A program made the position numbers and the translations under genes. A stretch of DNA of 64,000 nucleotides from Omphalotus guepiniiformis (lineage: Eukaryota > Basidiomycota > Agaricomycetes > Agaricales > Omphalotaceae): NCBI GenBank assembly GCA_028554645.1, contig JAQOOI010000064.1, forward strand, positions 1,302,001-1,366,000, written 5' to 3'. The notes under the pieces were generated by a model. The model was not told the origin of the DNA and made no database searches. It saw only the letters and a program-made list of their open reading frames with translations. Each line of letters begins with the position of its first letter. The first letter of the stretch is position 1. Positions 47,458 through 58,527 of this stretch are shown piece by piece.

Positions 47458-48578
47458 ATGAATCGTGAAGGAATCGAGAGCCAAGCTATCCAAGATCATG
47501 CGGCCAAACCAGTCAATGAGGCCTGCACTTCGCCGGTGAAACGACGCTCAAAAAGTACACAATCATATGATGCTTTTCTCATCCTCGATGTTGAGGCAAC
47601 TTGCGAAAGAGGCACAGATTTTAACTATCCAAATGAAGTAATCGTAGGTGCTGCAACGAATTCCTCATGATTTTCTCAGATGGACGGGCCCGCAGGAGTT
47701 TCCTGTATGCTTGATGATGTGGACGGACAATAGTCGAACCAAGCTGGCCGTGATTGATGAATTTCGAACTTTTGTAAAGCCATCTTGGAGGCCCGTTCTT
47801 TCCGAGTTTTGCACCGAACTCACGGGAATCACACAGGTGTGTTTACCATGTCTCCTCTTCGTGATCACCGTGTCTTATTCTCTCAGGCGCAAATTGACGA
47901 CGCACCTAGTTTCCCTGTGGTGTTGTCTTCGTTTGCACGGTTTCTAGTAAAACACGGTATGATCGAGGAAGCTACTGGGAAGAGAAAAATGCAATTTTGC
48001 TGGTGCACGGATGGCCCCTGGGATATTCGAGATTTTGTTGTGAAGCAATGCTTCATCTCAAAGGTAAACGCAACGTTTAAGCCGGTAAAATATCTTGCAG
48101 TGACTTGGTGCACATTTAGGTGGTTATGCCTGAATGGATAACAGGCAGATTCCTGAATGTACGCATGATGGTTACGGACTGGTCAATGACTCAGAACAAC
48201 CAAGGTGGTCGACGACTGAAAGCCAAACTCGTGAGTGAACCTGATGCACACACCTGGACTGAAGCACCTAACTAGCATATCTCTCAGGCGAAAAATCACC
48301 CAGAGCGTCCATCCCTAAACATCACCTCACAATTACGAATCCTCGGACTGACCGGATTTGAAGGACGAGAGCATTCTGGTATAGACGTCAGTGACATCGC
48401 TTTGATATCGCTCGAGTGCAAGGTTTAACACTTTTTCTAGGATGCTCGTAATATCGCACGAATTGTAGCTGAACTTGCACGTAAGGGCATTCATATGCGA
48501 CCAAATACTGCAGTCAATCCGGGCAGACGATGGCAGTGGATGGGAAAGTCAGGACAGGTTTTGGACATGTATTTATAG
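47458..48578 (+). CDS. ERI1: ERI1-like DEDDh 3'-5' exoribonuclease
   Basis: Exons 47458-47643, 47696-47836, 47887-48063, 48120-48230, 48288-48386, 48441-48578; 283 residues. DEDDh residues are in place: FLILDVEATCE (Asp44, Glu46), QFCWCTDGPWDIRDF (Asp of ExoII), and HSGIDDARNIARI with the catalytic His and last Asp. Other family marks are NEVIEFPVCLM, VIDEFRTFVKPSWRPVLSEF and CTELTGITQAQIDDAPSFP. ERI1 enzymes trim 5.8S rRNA and histone mRNA ends and degrade small interfering RNAs; S. pombe Eri1 limits RNAi heterochromatin. No N-terminal SAP domain is seen, so a 5.8S/histone role versus siRNA role cannot be chosen. Overlapping short ATG at 47454 is in another frame. Confidence 0.9.
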
Positions 48579-48933
48579 TGGGACCCGCGTGCTCGAGATA
48601 TAACGAATGGTATAGTTCTCGCTCGCCTCAGCATATGCTACCTTTCCAGATAGTCAGTAGACTCTCACTCCACTTTAACCTCCCATTTTAACCTCCCACT
48701 TCTCCATCTCACGGCCCCTCGGGTACAACTTCGGGGTACCGGAAGAGATCGACACCATCTTGATCATGAGAAGACTCTATTGACCGCGGAGTCAAATCAT
48801 TTGGAATGTGGTATGTTTAACAGCATCCGAGATAATATAATGTCATTATGGTTTGGACTAATCACCACATGCGTATGAATTCCTCTATGAACGTAAAAAG
48901 AGAAGAAAAAAGTTCAACCTTCAGCCGTGTGAT
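48579..48933. other. Intergenic, convergent 3' ends of ERI1 and the TmpA-like gene
   Basis: 355 bp. Tandem TTAACCTCCCA units occur near 48676-48702 (TTTAACCTCCCATTTTAACCTCCCACTT). No gene recognised. Confidence 0.4.
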
Positions 48934-51214
48934 TTACTACATGGCATATTTTAGTATTCGTGTGAGGTGAAGTGAAAAATAAACGTACGAAATCCCAGAG
49001 AGTTCCAAACACCGGTATACCTGTGCGGAGCATTAGTTCGAGCTTATGAGTCACGAAAAGAAAATCGGACTTGCCTTCCATCTTACACCCTTCCATGATT
49101 TCAGAGTTTCCTATGTAATTGGATGTGATAAAAACGACTACGGTACCGCAATAAGCATCGGGGTGAAGGATAAGACGTCACTCTGCCTACCTTCTGCATT
49201 CCAGGTATGGTAAGCTTCTTTGAGTAATTTCATCGTGTCTGGACGGCCTCCTCTCTGTTTACTGTCCCATAAGATCAAACGCTCAGGTCCAAGATGACGG
49301 TGAATGAGGCCACTGATAGTGGGTCCGAAAGTCTTCTCTTGATCGGAACCTGCCACGCTGTTCATACGATATCTTCTTGAAAACAAGGGTATATACACAC
49401 CAATCCAGATGAGGAACCTGAACCCCAAACCCATGAGACTCGACCTACCGTGAGCGAGAGAAAAGACTTACCAATTTGGAGATTGTAAACACGTAGACAA
49501 AGCAGCACCAATACCTGTGCCAGTACAAATACGAATACCACGCTTGTAAAGGGTGGAGGTATTTGAGACTCCGGCAAACTAAGAGGAACCGTGAGCAAGA
49601 TTCCCTTCAATTTTCCCGCAACAGGTTTTTACCTTGACCTCACGCGTCCATAGAGTCTTTGGAGGATCGTTAACGAGACTTTTTGTGAAGTCACCTAGAT
49701 AGGTATTCAGTTATAGTTGAAGGGAGGCGGATAGCACCGATAAACACCTTGCACGCCAGCGATCATGTAGTGATATTTCGCATGTGTGCCTTCACTGAAA
49801 TTGTCCAAAGTCAACCTACGTTCAGGAACAAAGGAAAGGTCACGCATACGAAATGATACCAAATGCATGATATTCCATGATGGAGGAACGGCTGATACGG
49901 CCGAGTAAACCCTGCTGCATGCCCCTGTCAAAGCGAATAATAGCGACCTTTGGAGATGGCTGGAAGAAAACAATAAGCCGAGTACGAAAGGAGTGTAGAA
50001 AGAGATATCAACCAGTTCAATGTCCACAGGAACTTCACGGACACAAATCCAAGGCAAGGCAATGCTATGATGCAGGATGAGCGGATGAGATTTCCGTACA
50101 AGTTCAAAAGAGCCTACAAGATCGTCATTCCGACTGTGTACCAGAAGTCTTGATGACGGATCAGGTCTACTCCGTTCAAATCCCAAGTCTTGGTGACCCC
50201 GTTATAGGTGTCGCCCAGAATAACGAAAGCCCCTACGACATCAATCAGCACAGAAACAGTGCCTTAAGAGGTTGAACATTACAAGTTGAGAACAACCCAA
50301 TCCATCCTACAAAACGGTGGTGGCGCTCAAAGACGCTGGAAACTCGTTGAGAAAGGATCAATCGTATAGTCACTCTCACGTACTTGTGGTGGGTGTTCCT
50401 GACCCAAGGGAAGGCGCTAAGGGCGCTGACCATAACGGCGATGTTTGTGACAACACCCATGATCAGTACTGCATCGTGTTGAACGTCAAGGGTCCGGAAC
50501 ATGTTGACCACTTTGAGGAGCAGCCACAGCACGCCAGAGAGAGCACAACCGCTGTGAATTCCACCGAGATGCTAAAGGGACATTGAGTACTTTGCGCGCA
50601 TGGTGCGGAGGTCAACAAACCTGGAGGACGGAGGTGCAGCCCAGACGCCACCATAGGGGTGCCCACTATACATGAAATGAGCATTTGAACGAAGAAAAAA
50701 ATGAGGGTAGACCCATTTTGCGAAGCATGTGTTCACAATCCAATATAAAATACGACCAAAAATTTCATTTCTCATTAAGATAGCGAAGTTGAGATTGCCG
50801 ACCACCATTGCGCCAGATTGTCGAACTGCGTAAGGGAAGTGTCCTGAAGCTGCCAACCCTAGCCCGATCATATTGAGGCCAAAAGTGAACACGAAAAATT
50901 TCCTTTGGCTCGCTTAGCCCAAAACAAGCATTCATACAGGTATAGAGGACATACCGGTAGGTATTGAACCATATCGTCCACAGAATCCACTTCGGTGCCT
51001 TCTTCCTGGTGGGCTTAGGAGCAGGTCTCTTTGGAGCATCTTTGGTGGAATCTTGCTTGGCCTCGAGGAGTTTTGGAACAGAGGACTCTTGGGAAGACTT
51101 CTTCTCGTCCTGAGAGTAGAGAGGAGGGAGAGACGCAGTGATATCTGCTACGTCAATGGTACCCTTCTCTGCATCGTTATATGCTTGTGCGTCGCGTTGA
51201 GGATCAGTTGACAT
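48934..51214 (-). CDS. TmpA-like integral-membrane oxidoreductase, 16 exons
   Basis: Exons 50955-51214, 50713-50902, 50621-50665, 50384-50571, 50283-50335, 50118-50232, 50013-50064, 49850-49959, 49748-49794, 49633-49694, 49472-49578, 49401-49417, 49191-49349, 49075-49137, 48989-49020, 48934-48936; 1503 nt, 500 residues. A charged N-terminus leads into several membrane segments (FFVFTFGLNMIGLGLAASG, HLGGIHSGCALSGVLWLLLK, FVGWIGLFSTWAFVILGDTY). The soluble half has a ferric-reductase-like FAD/NAD region: VAIIRFDRGMQQGLLGRIS, EYHAFGIIS, GIRICTGTGIGAAL, FLIWIGSDQEKTFGP, and ends GIPVFGTLWDF. This matches TmpA and the C-terminus of NRPS-like fungal proteins. Exon 12 is 17 nt, intron 14 is GC-AG, and the last exon contains only the stop codon in my preferred model. 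Confidence 0.82.
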
Positions 51215-52402
51215 CGCGAAAAACTGCGCACGTCACAGTCACAAATGGTGCACCTGGGAAGAGGGAGGAGCAAGATGCGGTTTTAAAAATGAACGAATGA
51301 GCCCCTTCTTATGTCTGCACCGTCGACACATATGATGCAACGTAGACGAGATAAGGACACGACTCCCGAGGAAGAAGAAAGGAAAATCGTTCCCAGTATC
51401 TGTCCAAAGTCTCAGGGCCGTTAGAATTTCTCCCCGGTTCACAATGACGCCCGGAGCCCGTGGCTTAAAACGGGTGGACATCCAAATACTGGAGAGCCAG
51501 ATCATTGGTTGATTTGAATAGTTCGAGTCTTGGGTTGACCGGGATGGGAGTAAGATACCAAAGCCTATCACAATCATCGGTGCAATTCCCTGTGCCAGAA
51601 TTTTTGGAACATGTATCCATGGGAGTGGACGAGATGCTTTCAGTCGATTCGGTCCCCTTTCTGGATCGGAGGCAGACGACATCGTTCCACAGGTTTGAGA
51701 GAACAGTAGCAACAGGAACATGAGCCTAGAATGTTCAATTTTTCACAACAGTATCGGGCTGAGTACGGATTTGTGAATCCACATCTGTGGGTTATAGGAG
51801 TGCAAATCGTGTCAGTTACCGAGATGAGTCCCTGGAGCCGGAATTGACTGTTCGCGACCCACCCACTCTCACAGTCATTGATGATAGTCAAGGAAAGAGA
51901 GGGAAAGACGCGAAGGTTCCAGACCGATACCTGCACAAGAATTTGTTCAGTATCAAACGCATCCGTGCAGAGCAGAAAGAAAGTGTCACGTCTTGAACCC
52001 AGAGACGTTGACTGCATTTGGCATATGTATTGTGCGAAGAATACAAAGAAGAGCACTCAATAGTAATAGTAAGTATCACCGTGTCAAGAGACTTTCTCGT
52101 AACGCACGTGTTCCTGGACCTCGTTCTTGGTTCTGCAATTCTGAATTCAATCCTATTCTTAACTCTGAATTGAAACTTGGAACTGTCTTGGTCCATGAAT
52201 TTTGGAGCCATTCCTTTTCCCTGGTTTGGTTCGCGCCCGATACTTATCAAGTTTGTGTACCCAGATACAAGACAAAACGTACAGTTACTACTGGTCACTC
52301 ACTTCATCCGTAGCGTGCGTGCTTTGACTCCTTTACAATAAATTACGAAGATAAACAATAGTCCAGAAGATATACAAGGTACATAGGATTGACCAGCAAA
52401 GA
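51215..52402. other. 1.2-kb intergenic region between the TmpA-like start and the NDC80 stop
   Basis: The longest minus-strand frame (51239-51721, 160 codons) begins with a hydrophobic stretch and contains one more (ILAQGIAPMIVIGFGILLP), but has no recognisable domain and stops 25 bp from the TmpA-like start, so I treat it as unproven. A near-repeat CTGAATTCAATCC / CTGAATTGAAAC occurs near 52141-52174. Nothing else. Confidence 0.35.
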
Positions 52403-54756
52403 CTACTCTGAACCCATTTCAGCGCACTCGCGCAACTCGCGTAAGCAGCGTGCTACCTCACTCTTGAACATTGCGATGTCGTGACTATTCTTGATAATCG
52501 CGCGCACCGTCTCGTCTTTCAAACGATTGACCTTTTCAATCTGTTCTCGGTAACTGCCAAAAGAATGAATGGAGCCCAGCAGGTCAGAGAGCTCGATGAG
52601 ACTTACTCGAATTGCAGTTTCTGCAGGCGAGACTTGACCCCCATTCCATTCGCTAATGCGGCTGTTCTTGCATGGGCAAGATCCTTCTCTAGACGCCTAG
52701 CCTCTTCGCTGGCAACTAATGCGTCTTGTTGCGCGGCCTACAGGACCGTTCAGAACCGAGAAGGAGGCGACCCATGTTAACTCACATTATGCAAATCATC
52801 AGCTTGCTCATTCACAGCCAGCGCCTTCCTCTCCACCTGAATCACCTCCTCATCGATATTTTCGCACTCCAAAGTCAATTGGTCCAGTTCATTGTCAACC
52901 CTTATACGCTCACTCTCCACTTCTGCACGTTCTGACCTCTTCGATTCCGCCACGGTATTCAGTGTGGGTTTGACGACCTTTCTTATATCGGCTCCAGATA
53001 AGAGTTGTTGGGGAGTCGCCGCAGCCGTGTTCAGTTCCAAAGTAAGGTCAATATTGTCCAGTGGGGGAGGTAAGGGGGGGAACAGGCCAAGGGAGGATAA
53101 CATGCTCGTATAGAGATCCAAGGCTTCTTCGGCAGAAGAAGCGCGGTTGTGAACGTTTACTTCCAGAGTCATCACGACTCTATGAGTATCTGCGATCTTC
53201 TGTTTCAGGTCCTCGATATTCCTCGATAGGTTTTCATAGTCGGTAGTCATACGACTAGCTTCTTCGGCAGATAAGTTCTGTTCCTTGATAATCTCACCAA
53301 GTTTGTGTTGCTCTGCCTTTAACTCAGCAAGATGTTCATCTGTTGCAAAGATCCCATAAGAAGTAGTGAGGTGTAGATGAATTCAAACTACCTTTCCGTC
53401 CTAATTCGGCCCTTTCCAAGGCAATAGAATCGATGAGCTTTTTCGTCCGTGCTTCATACTGTCGCAGAATTTTCTGGAACTTCTCGCTATCGTTGTTGAG
53501 TAGCTTGTTCTCGTTCTGAAGTTTGGCGACCGGAGCCTAGGGAGAATGATTGATATTGAACTCAATTAGCTGCCTACGAGTACTTACTGCTGACAATTTC
53601 AGTTTGTTATATTCAATCTTCGCTTCATCCAGTTGCTTGCTCTGACTCTCCAAGTCTTTCTGGACGCGTGCATTCTTCTTCGCTATGCAAAGCTTGTCAG
53701 TCTACGTCTGGTACAAAGCAAACAATTCACTCACCGTAACGCTCCTCCAAGCGCTGATTAGGTTCTACAAAGTCATCTACATGATCCAGCCAAATTATAT
53801 AGGACTGTTCGTAGTAGTCAAATGCTAGTGCACGGTGGTCGAGTGGGTCATCAAATTCCTCAGCGATATTCGAAGGTTCCTGCAGAGTTGGGTGACTACT
53901 CCCAAGATAGTGTTCTTTCATCTATACGACCTTCAGTCAATCATAAGACTCGACGTACAACAAAAACTGAAGCGAACGAACTTTGCAGAGCTCTACCAAC
54001 CAGTGTAGCACGCCTAATAGCATAGGCCACGAATGGGGGCTACCTACAGCAGCGAGCCATTTTGTGTCCATTTGATGGGCGTAAGGATATCGCAACGATT
54101 TAAGGGCGAGGACAAAGCTATCTTCGAAGCGGCCAGCGGGGTCAATAGGATGCGCAGGGTCCAAGCACTGAACCAAATATTCGAATATAGCCCGATAATC
54201 CTTGCTCTGTATATTGACCAGCCGTTGCATCGTAATATCAAGCCCGGCACTTTGAAGATAGTTCACGATATCTGTGCGCTCCTTGCTTTGAAAATTTCTA
54301 TCTCTGAGAGGACGAGGGTCTTTAAGAGGTTGGCTGCCTGGAGCGTTGGCAGTGGCGCCTCCGGCCCATATTGAGCCACGACGCGCGCTGCTGAAAGAAC
54401 AAGTAAGCTGGGTTGCGTCAGACGAGTAAATCGAAGGATTAAGATATTGTGCAATAGCCAAGTGGCACGAAGTAATTTGCATACCAAGCAACTCACTTGT
54501 TTAGCGGAGTTTTGCCGTAATTGGGCTTCGATGTGCTTTGAAGTAGAGGATTTGAATTCTGACTTCTGAACATAGAGTGCCTTGGGTTTGTACTCGGCGG
54601 CGCTGGAAATGGAGCGCGAAGGACAGGCCCAGCTAAAGACATGCGTGGATTTGGTGTTGGTTTCTTGACTGTAGCCGGAACTGGTATGCCTGAGCGAGTA
54701 TTTCCAAGAGGATCCATGGCAGGTTGCATGACAGACCGCCTTCGAGCATCATTCAT
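52403..54756 (-). CDS. NDC80: Kinetochore protein NDC80/HEC1
   Basis: Exons 54497-54756, 53982-54390, 53735-53921, 53588-53682, 53392-53536, 52786-53339, 52607-52737, 52403-52553; 643 residues. The basic, Ser/Pro-rich N-terminal tail (MNDARRRSVMQPAMDPLGNT) is the Aurora-regulated microtubule-binding tail. The calponin-homology head follows: DPRPLRDRNFQSKERTDIVN, YLQSAGLDITMQRLVNIQSK, DYRAIFEYLVQCLDP, FVLALKSLRYPYAHQMDTKW, and GSPHSWPMLLGVLHWLVELC. The rest is a long coiled coil with a Pro-rich break (GLFPPLPPPLDNIDLTLEL), probably the conserved loop. NDC80 couples kinetochores to microtubules. Intron 1 is 106 nt; the others 48-60. SPC24, its complex partner, lies nearby. Confidence 0.95.
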
Positions 54757-54986
54757 TGTAATCAAATCGAGATGGAATACAATGTCAAGCTTGTTGAAGT
54801 TCAAGAAAGTTGTCACAATAAACGACGCGCTCGTCACGTAGCACGTGACCTCAATGAGCTCGGTGCCGCGGTCCCGGATCCGATTCTCATCCTTCCAAGT
54901 ACTCATACAAATACTCGTCCTCACTTCGGTGGTATGAGAAACAACTTGAAGGTCTTGGAGATCTAATTGCTTTTCTTTCAAACGAC
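54757..54986. promoter_or_regulatory. 230-bp divergent promoter of NDC80 and MOG1
   Basis: Region between opposite start codons, with a GTCACGTAGCACGTGACCTC string (54834-54853) that contains an E-box-like CACGTG core inside an inverted repeat (GTCACGT...ACGTGAC). Confidence 0.5.
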
Positions 54987-55618
54987 ATGTCTCTCAGCTT
55001 GTTCGGAGGCGCCATTACTGCTGTTGCTCCCCCCAATCTAATCGATGCATCGTAAGTATCAATAAGCTCGTGAAATCTGCTCCAATAATTCCACGTTGAT
55101 ACAGGAATATCCGTCAAGTACCTGATACTCAAGAGGTCTTTCTCTACAAGGACTCAGGCATAAGTATCATCGTGGAAGTGCTCGAGAAGGTTCAACCTAC
55201 AGAGTTCCACGAGGCGATCAAGTAAGTGTACAACAAATCATCTAGGCCCTTCCGATCCTTAACATTCCATAGATTTCATTTTGATTCGCTGGCTCACGAT
55301 AATAATGCCGCGTCGAGTGAAGTATCCTCCGTAAATGTGGTGCCCAATGACAGAGGTGACGCCACTCCGACCGCAGTCATACTCTCAGGGGTGCAGTATG
55401 TCCCTAAATTCAACAGGACCAACTTGGACCAGGTTCATATCCTTATGGCTCTGTTTCGTGTAGAGGATAGAGGAGTTGATCTAGTGGTCACTTTCAATGT
55501 GCCTATTTCGTCAGAGGGCGAAGGAGCAGTCGGCAGAGAAGGACTCGAACTAGCCCAGCAACACTTCGACGTATTTGCACGTTCACTGCGTATCATTGAC
55601 TTTGGACTTTTTGCCTAA
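54987..55618 (+). CDS. MOG1: Ran-binding protein MOG1
   Basis: Exons 54987-55051, 55105-55221, 55273-55618; 175 residues. The protein reads MSLSLFGGAITAVAPPNLID, then VPDTQEVFLYKDSGISIIVE, VLEKVQPTEFHEAIKFHFDS, LAHDNNAASSEVSSVNVVPND, AVILSGVQYVPKFNR, and VHILMALFRVEDRGVDLVVT. This matches MOG1, a small nuclear protein that releases nucleotide from Ran/Gsp1 and supports protein import. The first exon ends in the conserved LIDAS|NIRQVPD. Length is close to the usual ~190-220 with a shorter C-terminus. It faces NDC80 from a 230-bp shared upstream region. Confidence 0.93.
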
Positions 55619-56459
55619 GTCCCTTTTGTAACGCCATCTGAAGCAATTTTCCAGAATCATGACATGTATCCATATTCCTCTCGTTTCCGTAACAGGGTTC
55701 CGACTTGCTCGCGGCTGGTTCTCCCTCATTCTCACCTCCTCGTGCTCACGACTTTGCAAATGCTGGAAATGGCCGATCTGGGGCGCTCTCACAACTCCCA
55801 CACTATGCACCAACTCAAAAGTTACCGTGGAGTCTTGTCCAGTAACATATATGTAGTTATGCCGCCGGTCAATCAATTCCAGCTAGGCCACCCAATTGTG
55901 TAGTCGAATGGCCCCGATAAGGTGAGAGTGATTTTTCCTGATAGTGGCTTACCGCTCCCTTGTCACCCTTTCCCATTGTGTTCTTTTATCCTCGGAGAAA
56001 CCATGACAAGTTTGACGGTTCGTTCCCTAGAGCTCGTCATCTGGCGACGAGGTGGTAGTAGCGGATTTACTTGGCGAAGTGCTACGCTAGGGTGTATTTC
56101 CACCACTTTTGGACTCCTCCGGAGCAGCTGCTGATATCACGATGGACTGTGAATACTGACTGAAAGTGCGCATACAGATCTAGAGTGTTCTGGAAGTGTG
56201 GTCACTGACTTCTCTCGGAACCGCTTTCCTTCGCAGACCGATGTTTATTTCGTTCCCATTCAGTGCAACAGTATGTACCTTCCCTGGGGGAGGAGAACAT
56301 GCTGTAGCCTCACTTCACTACAGCTCCTTGTCTGGGATTAGACTGATATATTGTGATTCTGGTATATGGATACATAAGAGCATGAAGTACACTACAAAGT
56401 ATTGAAGAGAGGTGAAGCAGAAATCATAGAGAGATTGTCCCCATCAGCCTCATCAAATC
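55619..56459. other. 841-bp gene-free region between MOG1 and the MIT-domain gene
   Basis: Convergent 3' ends. Several short frames on both strands (up to ~97 codons) lack any conserved feature. No RNA, repeat or transposon seen. Confidence 0.4.
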
Positions 56460-58140
56460 TCATGACCTTGACTGAGCACTGTCTAATTCTGCCTCGACTT
56501 CTGGTTCCTCGACAATGCGTTCCTGTACGGCTTTAGCGGCTTCTGCGGCTGCTTTAGATTCTTTCTTCTTCTTGGCAGACTCTTTGAGCTTCTCCCAACG
56601 TTCCCTGAATTTGGCGATCATCGCTTTCTGTTGACCCCGAACAAAGTGACTATCAAGAAACGCAAAAGAAGACAGAACAGGGGCACACCCACGTTTTTAT
56701 CATTTTCGATGCGCATGCTCCTCAGCTCATCTTCCAGCTCCTTGACTCGACGCATGTATTGTCCTTCGCGGGCAGTGTGAATGCCCGGTATCGGAAGTGC
56801 AGAGACTGGGACGTTCACGTTCAAAGCACCAAGATCGGGGGCTGGTGCTCCGCGCTGTACAAGAAGAGATGCGCCCATCGCTCTCTGAGCCTATTGGAAG
56901 AGACATCATGTTTGATCAAATTCAATCATCAGGGCGAGCAGATGCTACCCACTTCCTTCGAAGCCTGCACAATACTATCTCGCAGCTGCATGTCTTGTTC
57001 TTTCCGCATTTGTAGCACACGTTCCGTTGCATCTAATCGTTTCTGTAAGGTCTCAACCTCCTTTTTGAGAGTCATGTTTTCTTTATGTAAGACCGTCATA
57101 GTAGACTCAGATGGTATAACAAAGAATGACCCGGAGAGGTCATCACCTTTCGTGACAAGGTCAAAAGGTATTCATCCATTTCGTAGGCAGAAATTCAACT
57201 CACCCTCCTCAAAGATACCATCGTCGATATCTACATCCGGGATAGAAGACGACTGCGACGAATTCGAAGGCGCAGACGATGGCCGATTTCTGTCTATATT
57301 TGAAGGAGATGAATGCCGTAAACCTCTCGCCATCCCAAGTTTTCGCGTCCAACGTGAGACTGTAGGTTCTTCAATATCAGTGTCGCTACTGAGGCTAGCA
57401 TCTCTGTACAATGCCTTCGGGGGTGTGGATGTGCCGGAAGTTGCTTCCGCTCCCAAAGGTACGGTCGCAAAAGCCACAGGTTGAGAAAGATTGTCCAACA
57501 TTTCTTGCATGATGTTCCAGAACTGATTGAATGCATCCCCTGGATCCGACTTGGAGAATATTTAGTTGTGCTTCAGACTTGGAATGCCAAGAAGTGGACG
57601 CACCCTCTGACCTCCCAACAACATGAAAGATTCGTCTACTGTTCCTTGGGAATCTGCAAGAGGTCCTTGAGGAAGTGGTGACACGCTTGTTCTTGAGGGC
57701 CCGGCGACAGGGTACGAACTGGTAGCGGGACTGAAGTTGGCAGCAGGGGAGTCAAGTTTCTGCGGAATACTGGGGTCCTTTCCCTCGCTCCTCAGCTTGG
57801 CGATCTTCCTTTCCAATTCTTTGGCTGCTTTGCAGTGCTCATTGTAAAGCATGCGTAGAGTACGTTTGGTCTATAAAGAAAAATCATCAATTCTCCCCAG
57901 GAAGAATCTGTAGAAAAGCAAGCTGAACTGATTCATCACTGCTGCGATCAACAGCTGCCATGTATGCTTCGGCTGCTTTGAGATGTTCCTCGGCGGCTGG
58001 AATGAGGAGCCCGCTGCTCAGATAGTCTTCGGCATTAGCTGCATGCTGGTGTGCCTGTAAGTTCACAAGCCAATCAGATGTCTGAGAGCTGTATATCATT
58101 CGAGTATTACAGTATTCATGGGAAGTTCAATATGAGGCAT
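56460..58140 (-). CDS. MIT-domain coiled-coil protein (possibly Atg38/NRBF2-like)
   Basis: Exons 58111-58140, 57929-58054, 57604-57870, 57204-57549, 56953-57146, 56693-56890, 56460-56627; 442 residues. The N-terminal ~75 residues look like a three-helix MIT domain (TAHQHAANAEDYLSSGLLIP, AAEEHLKAAEAYMAAVDRSS, RMLYNEHCKAAKELERKIAK). A Ser/Pro-rich linker follows, then SDPGDAFNQFWNIMQEMLDN, then EEGDDLSGSFFVIPSESTM and a coiled coil (HKENMTLKKEVETLQKRLD). The C-terminus is a Lys/Glu/Ala-rich helix. MIT plus coiled coil is the layout of Atg38/NRBF2, a subunit of the autophagy PI3-kinase complex; SFFVIPSES resembles such proteins. I am unsure, and other MIT proteins are possible. Confidence 0.7.
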
Positions 58141-58527
58141 TGTCAAAGAGCTCGATGATTTCAGTGTCGAAGTCGTCTTTCAACTGACAGATGGCAGAGC
58201 GGGTCACCACTTACAGAGTTCCAGAAAAGGCAATTGTGTTTACGTAATTACATGGACAAAGTGCCAAGAGCATTGATTGTTTCAATTCTGCTTTGATTTA
58301 CACAACTTTAGCTTTGAACGACTTCCGGAAATCATTCATTGAACTCTCAGCAATGATACTTCACGGCTAGAAAACGCAGGACCGATTAATTTTCTGGTTC
58401 CCTAATAAGGACGTGTCTCGTCCAGATGAAATGTAGTACATCCGAGACATATCCATGACTCCTCTCGTATATATGTGCTGAAACCCTCTCAGAGGGTTTC
58501 TGGCCTTTCTTCTCCCCGCCTATTCTT
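58141..58527. promoter_or_regulatory. Divergent upstream region of the MIT gene and the small orphan
   Basis: 387 bp between opposite start codons, with a self-complementary ACCCTCTCAGAGGGTTT hairpin (AACCCTCTCAGAGGGTT, 58482-58498). Confidence 0.45.

Noticed and set aside
51239..51721. 160-codon minus-strand frame with two hydrophobic stretches upstream of the TmpA-like gene
   Set aside because: No recognisable domain or splice context, and it ends 25 bp from the neighbouring start, so it would occupy the whole promoter. Could be a lineage-specific gene but not supportable from sequence.
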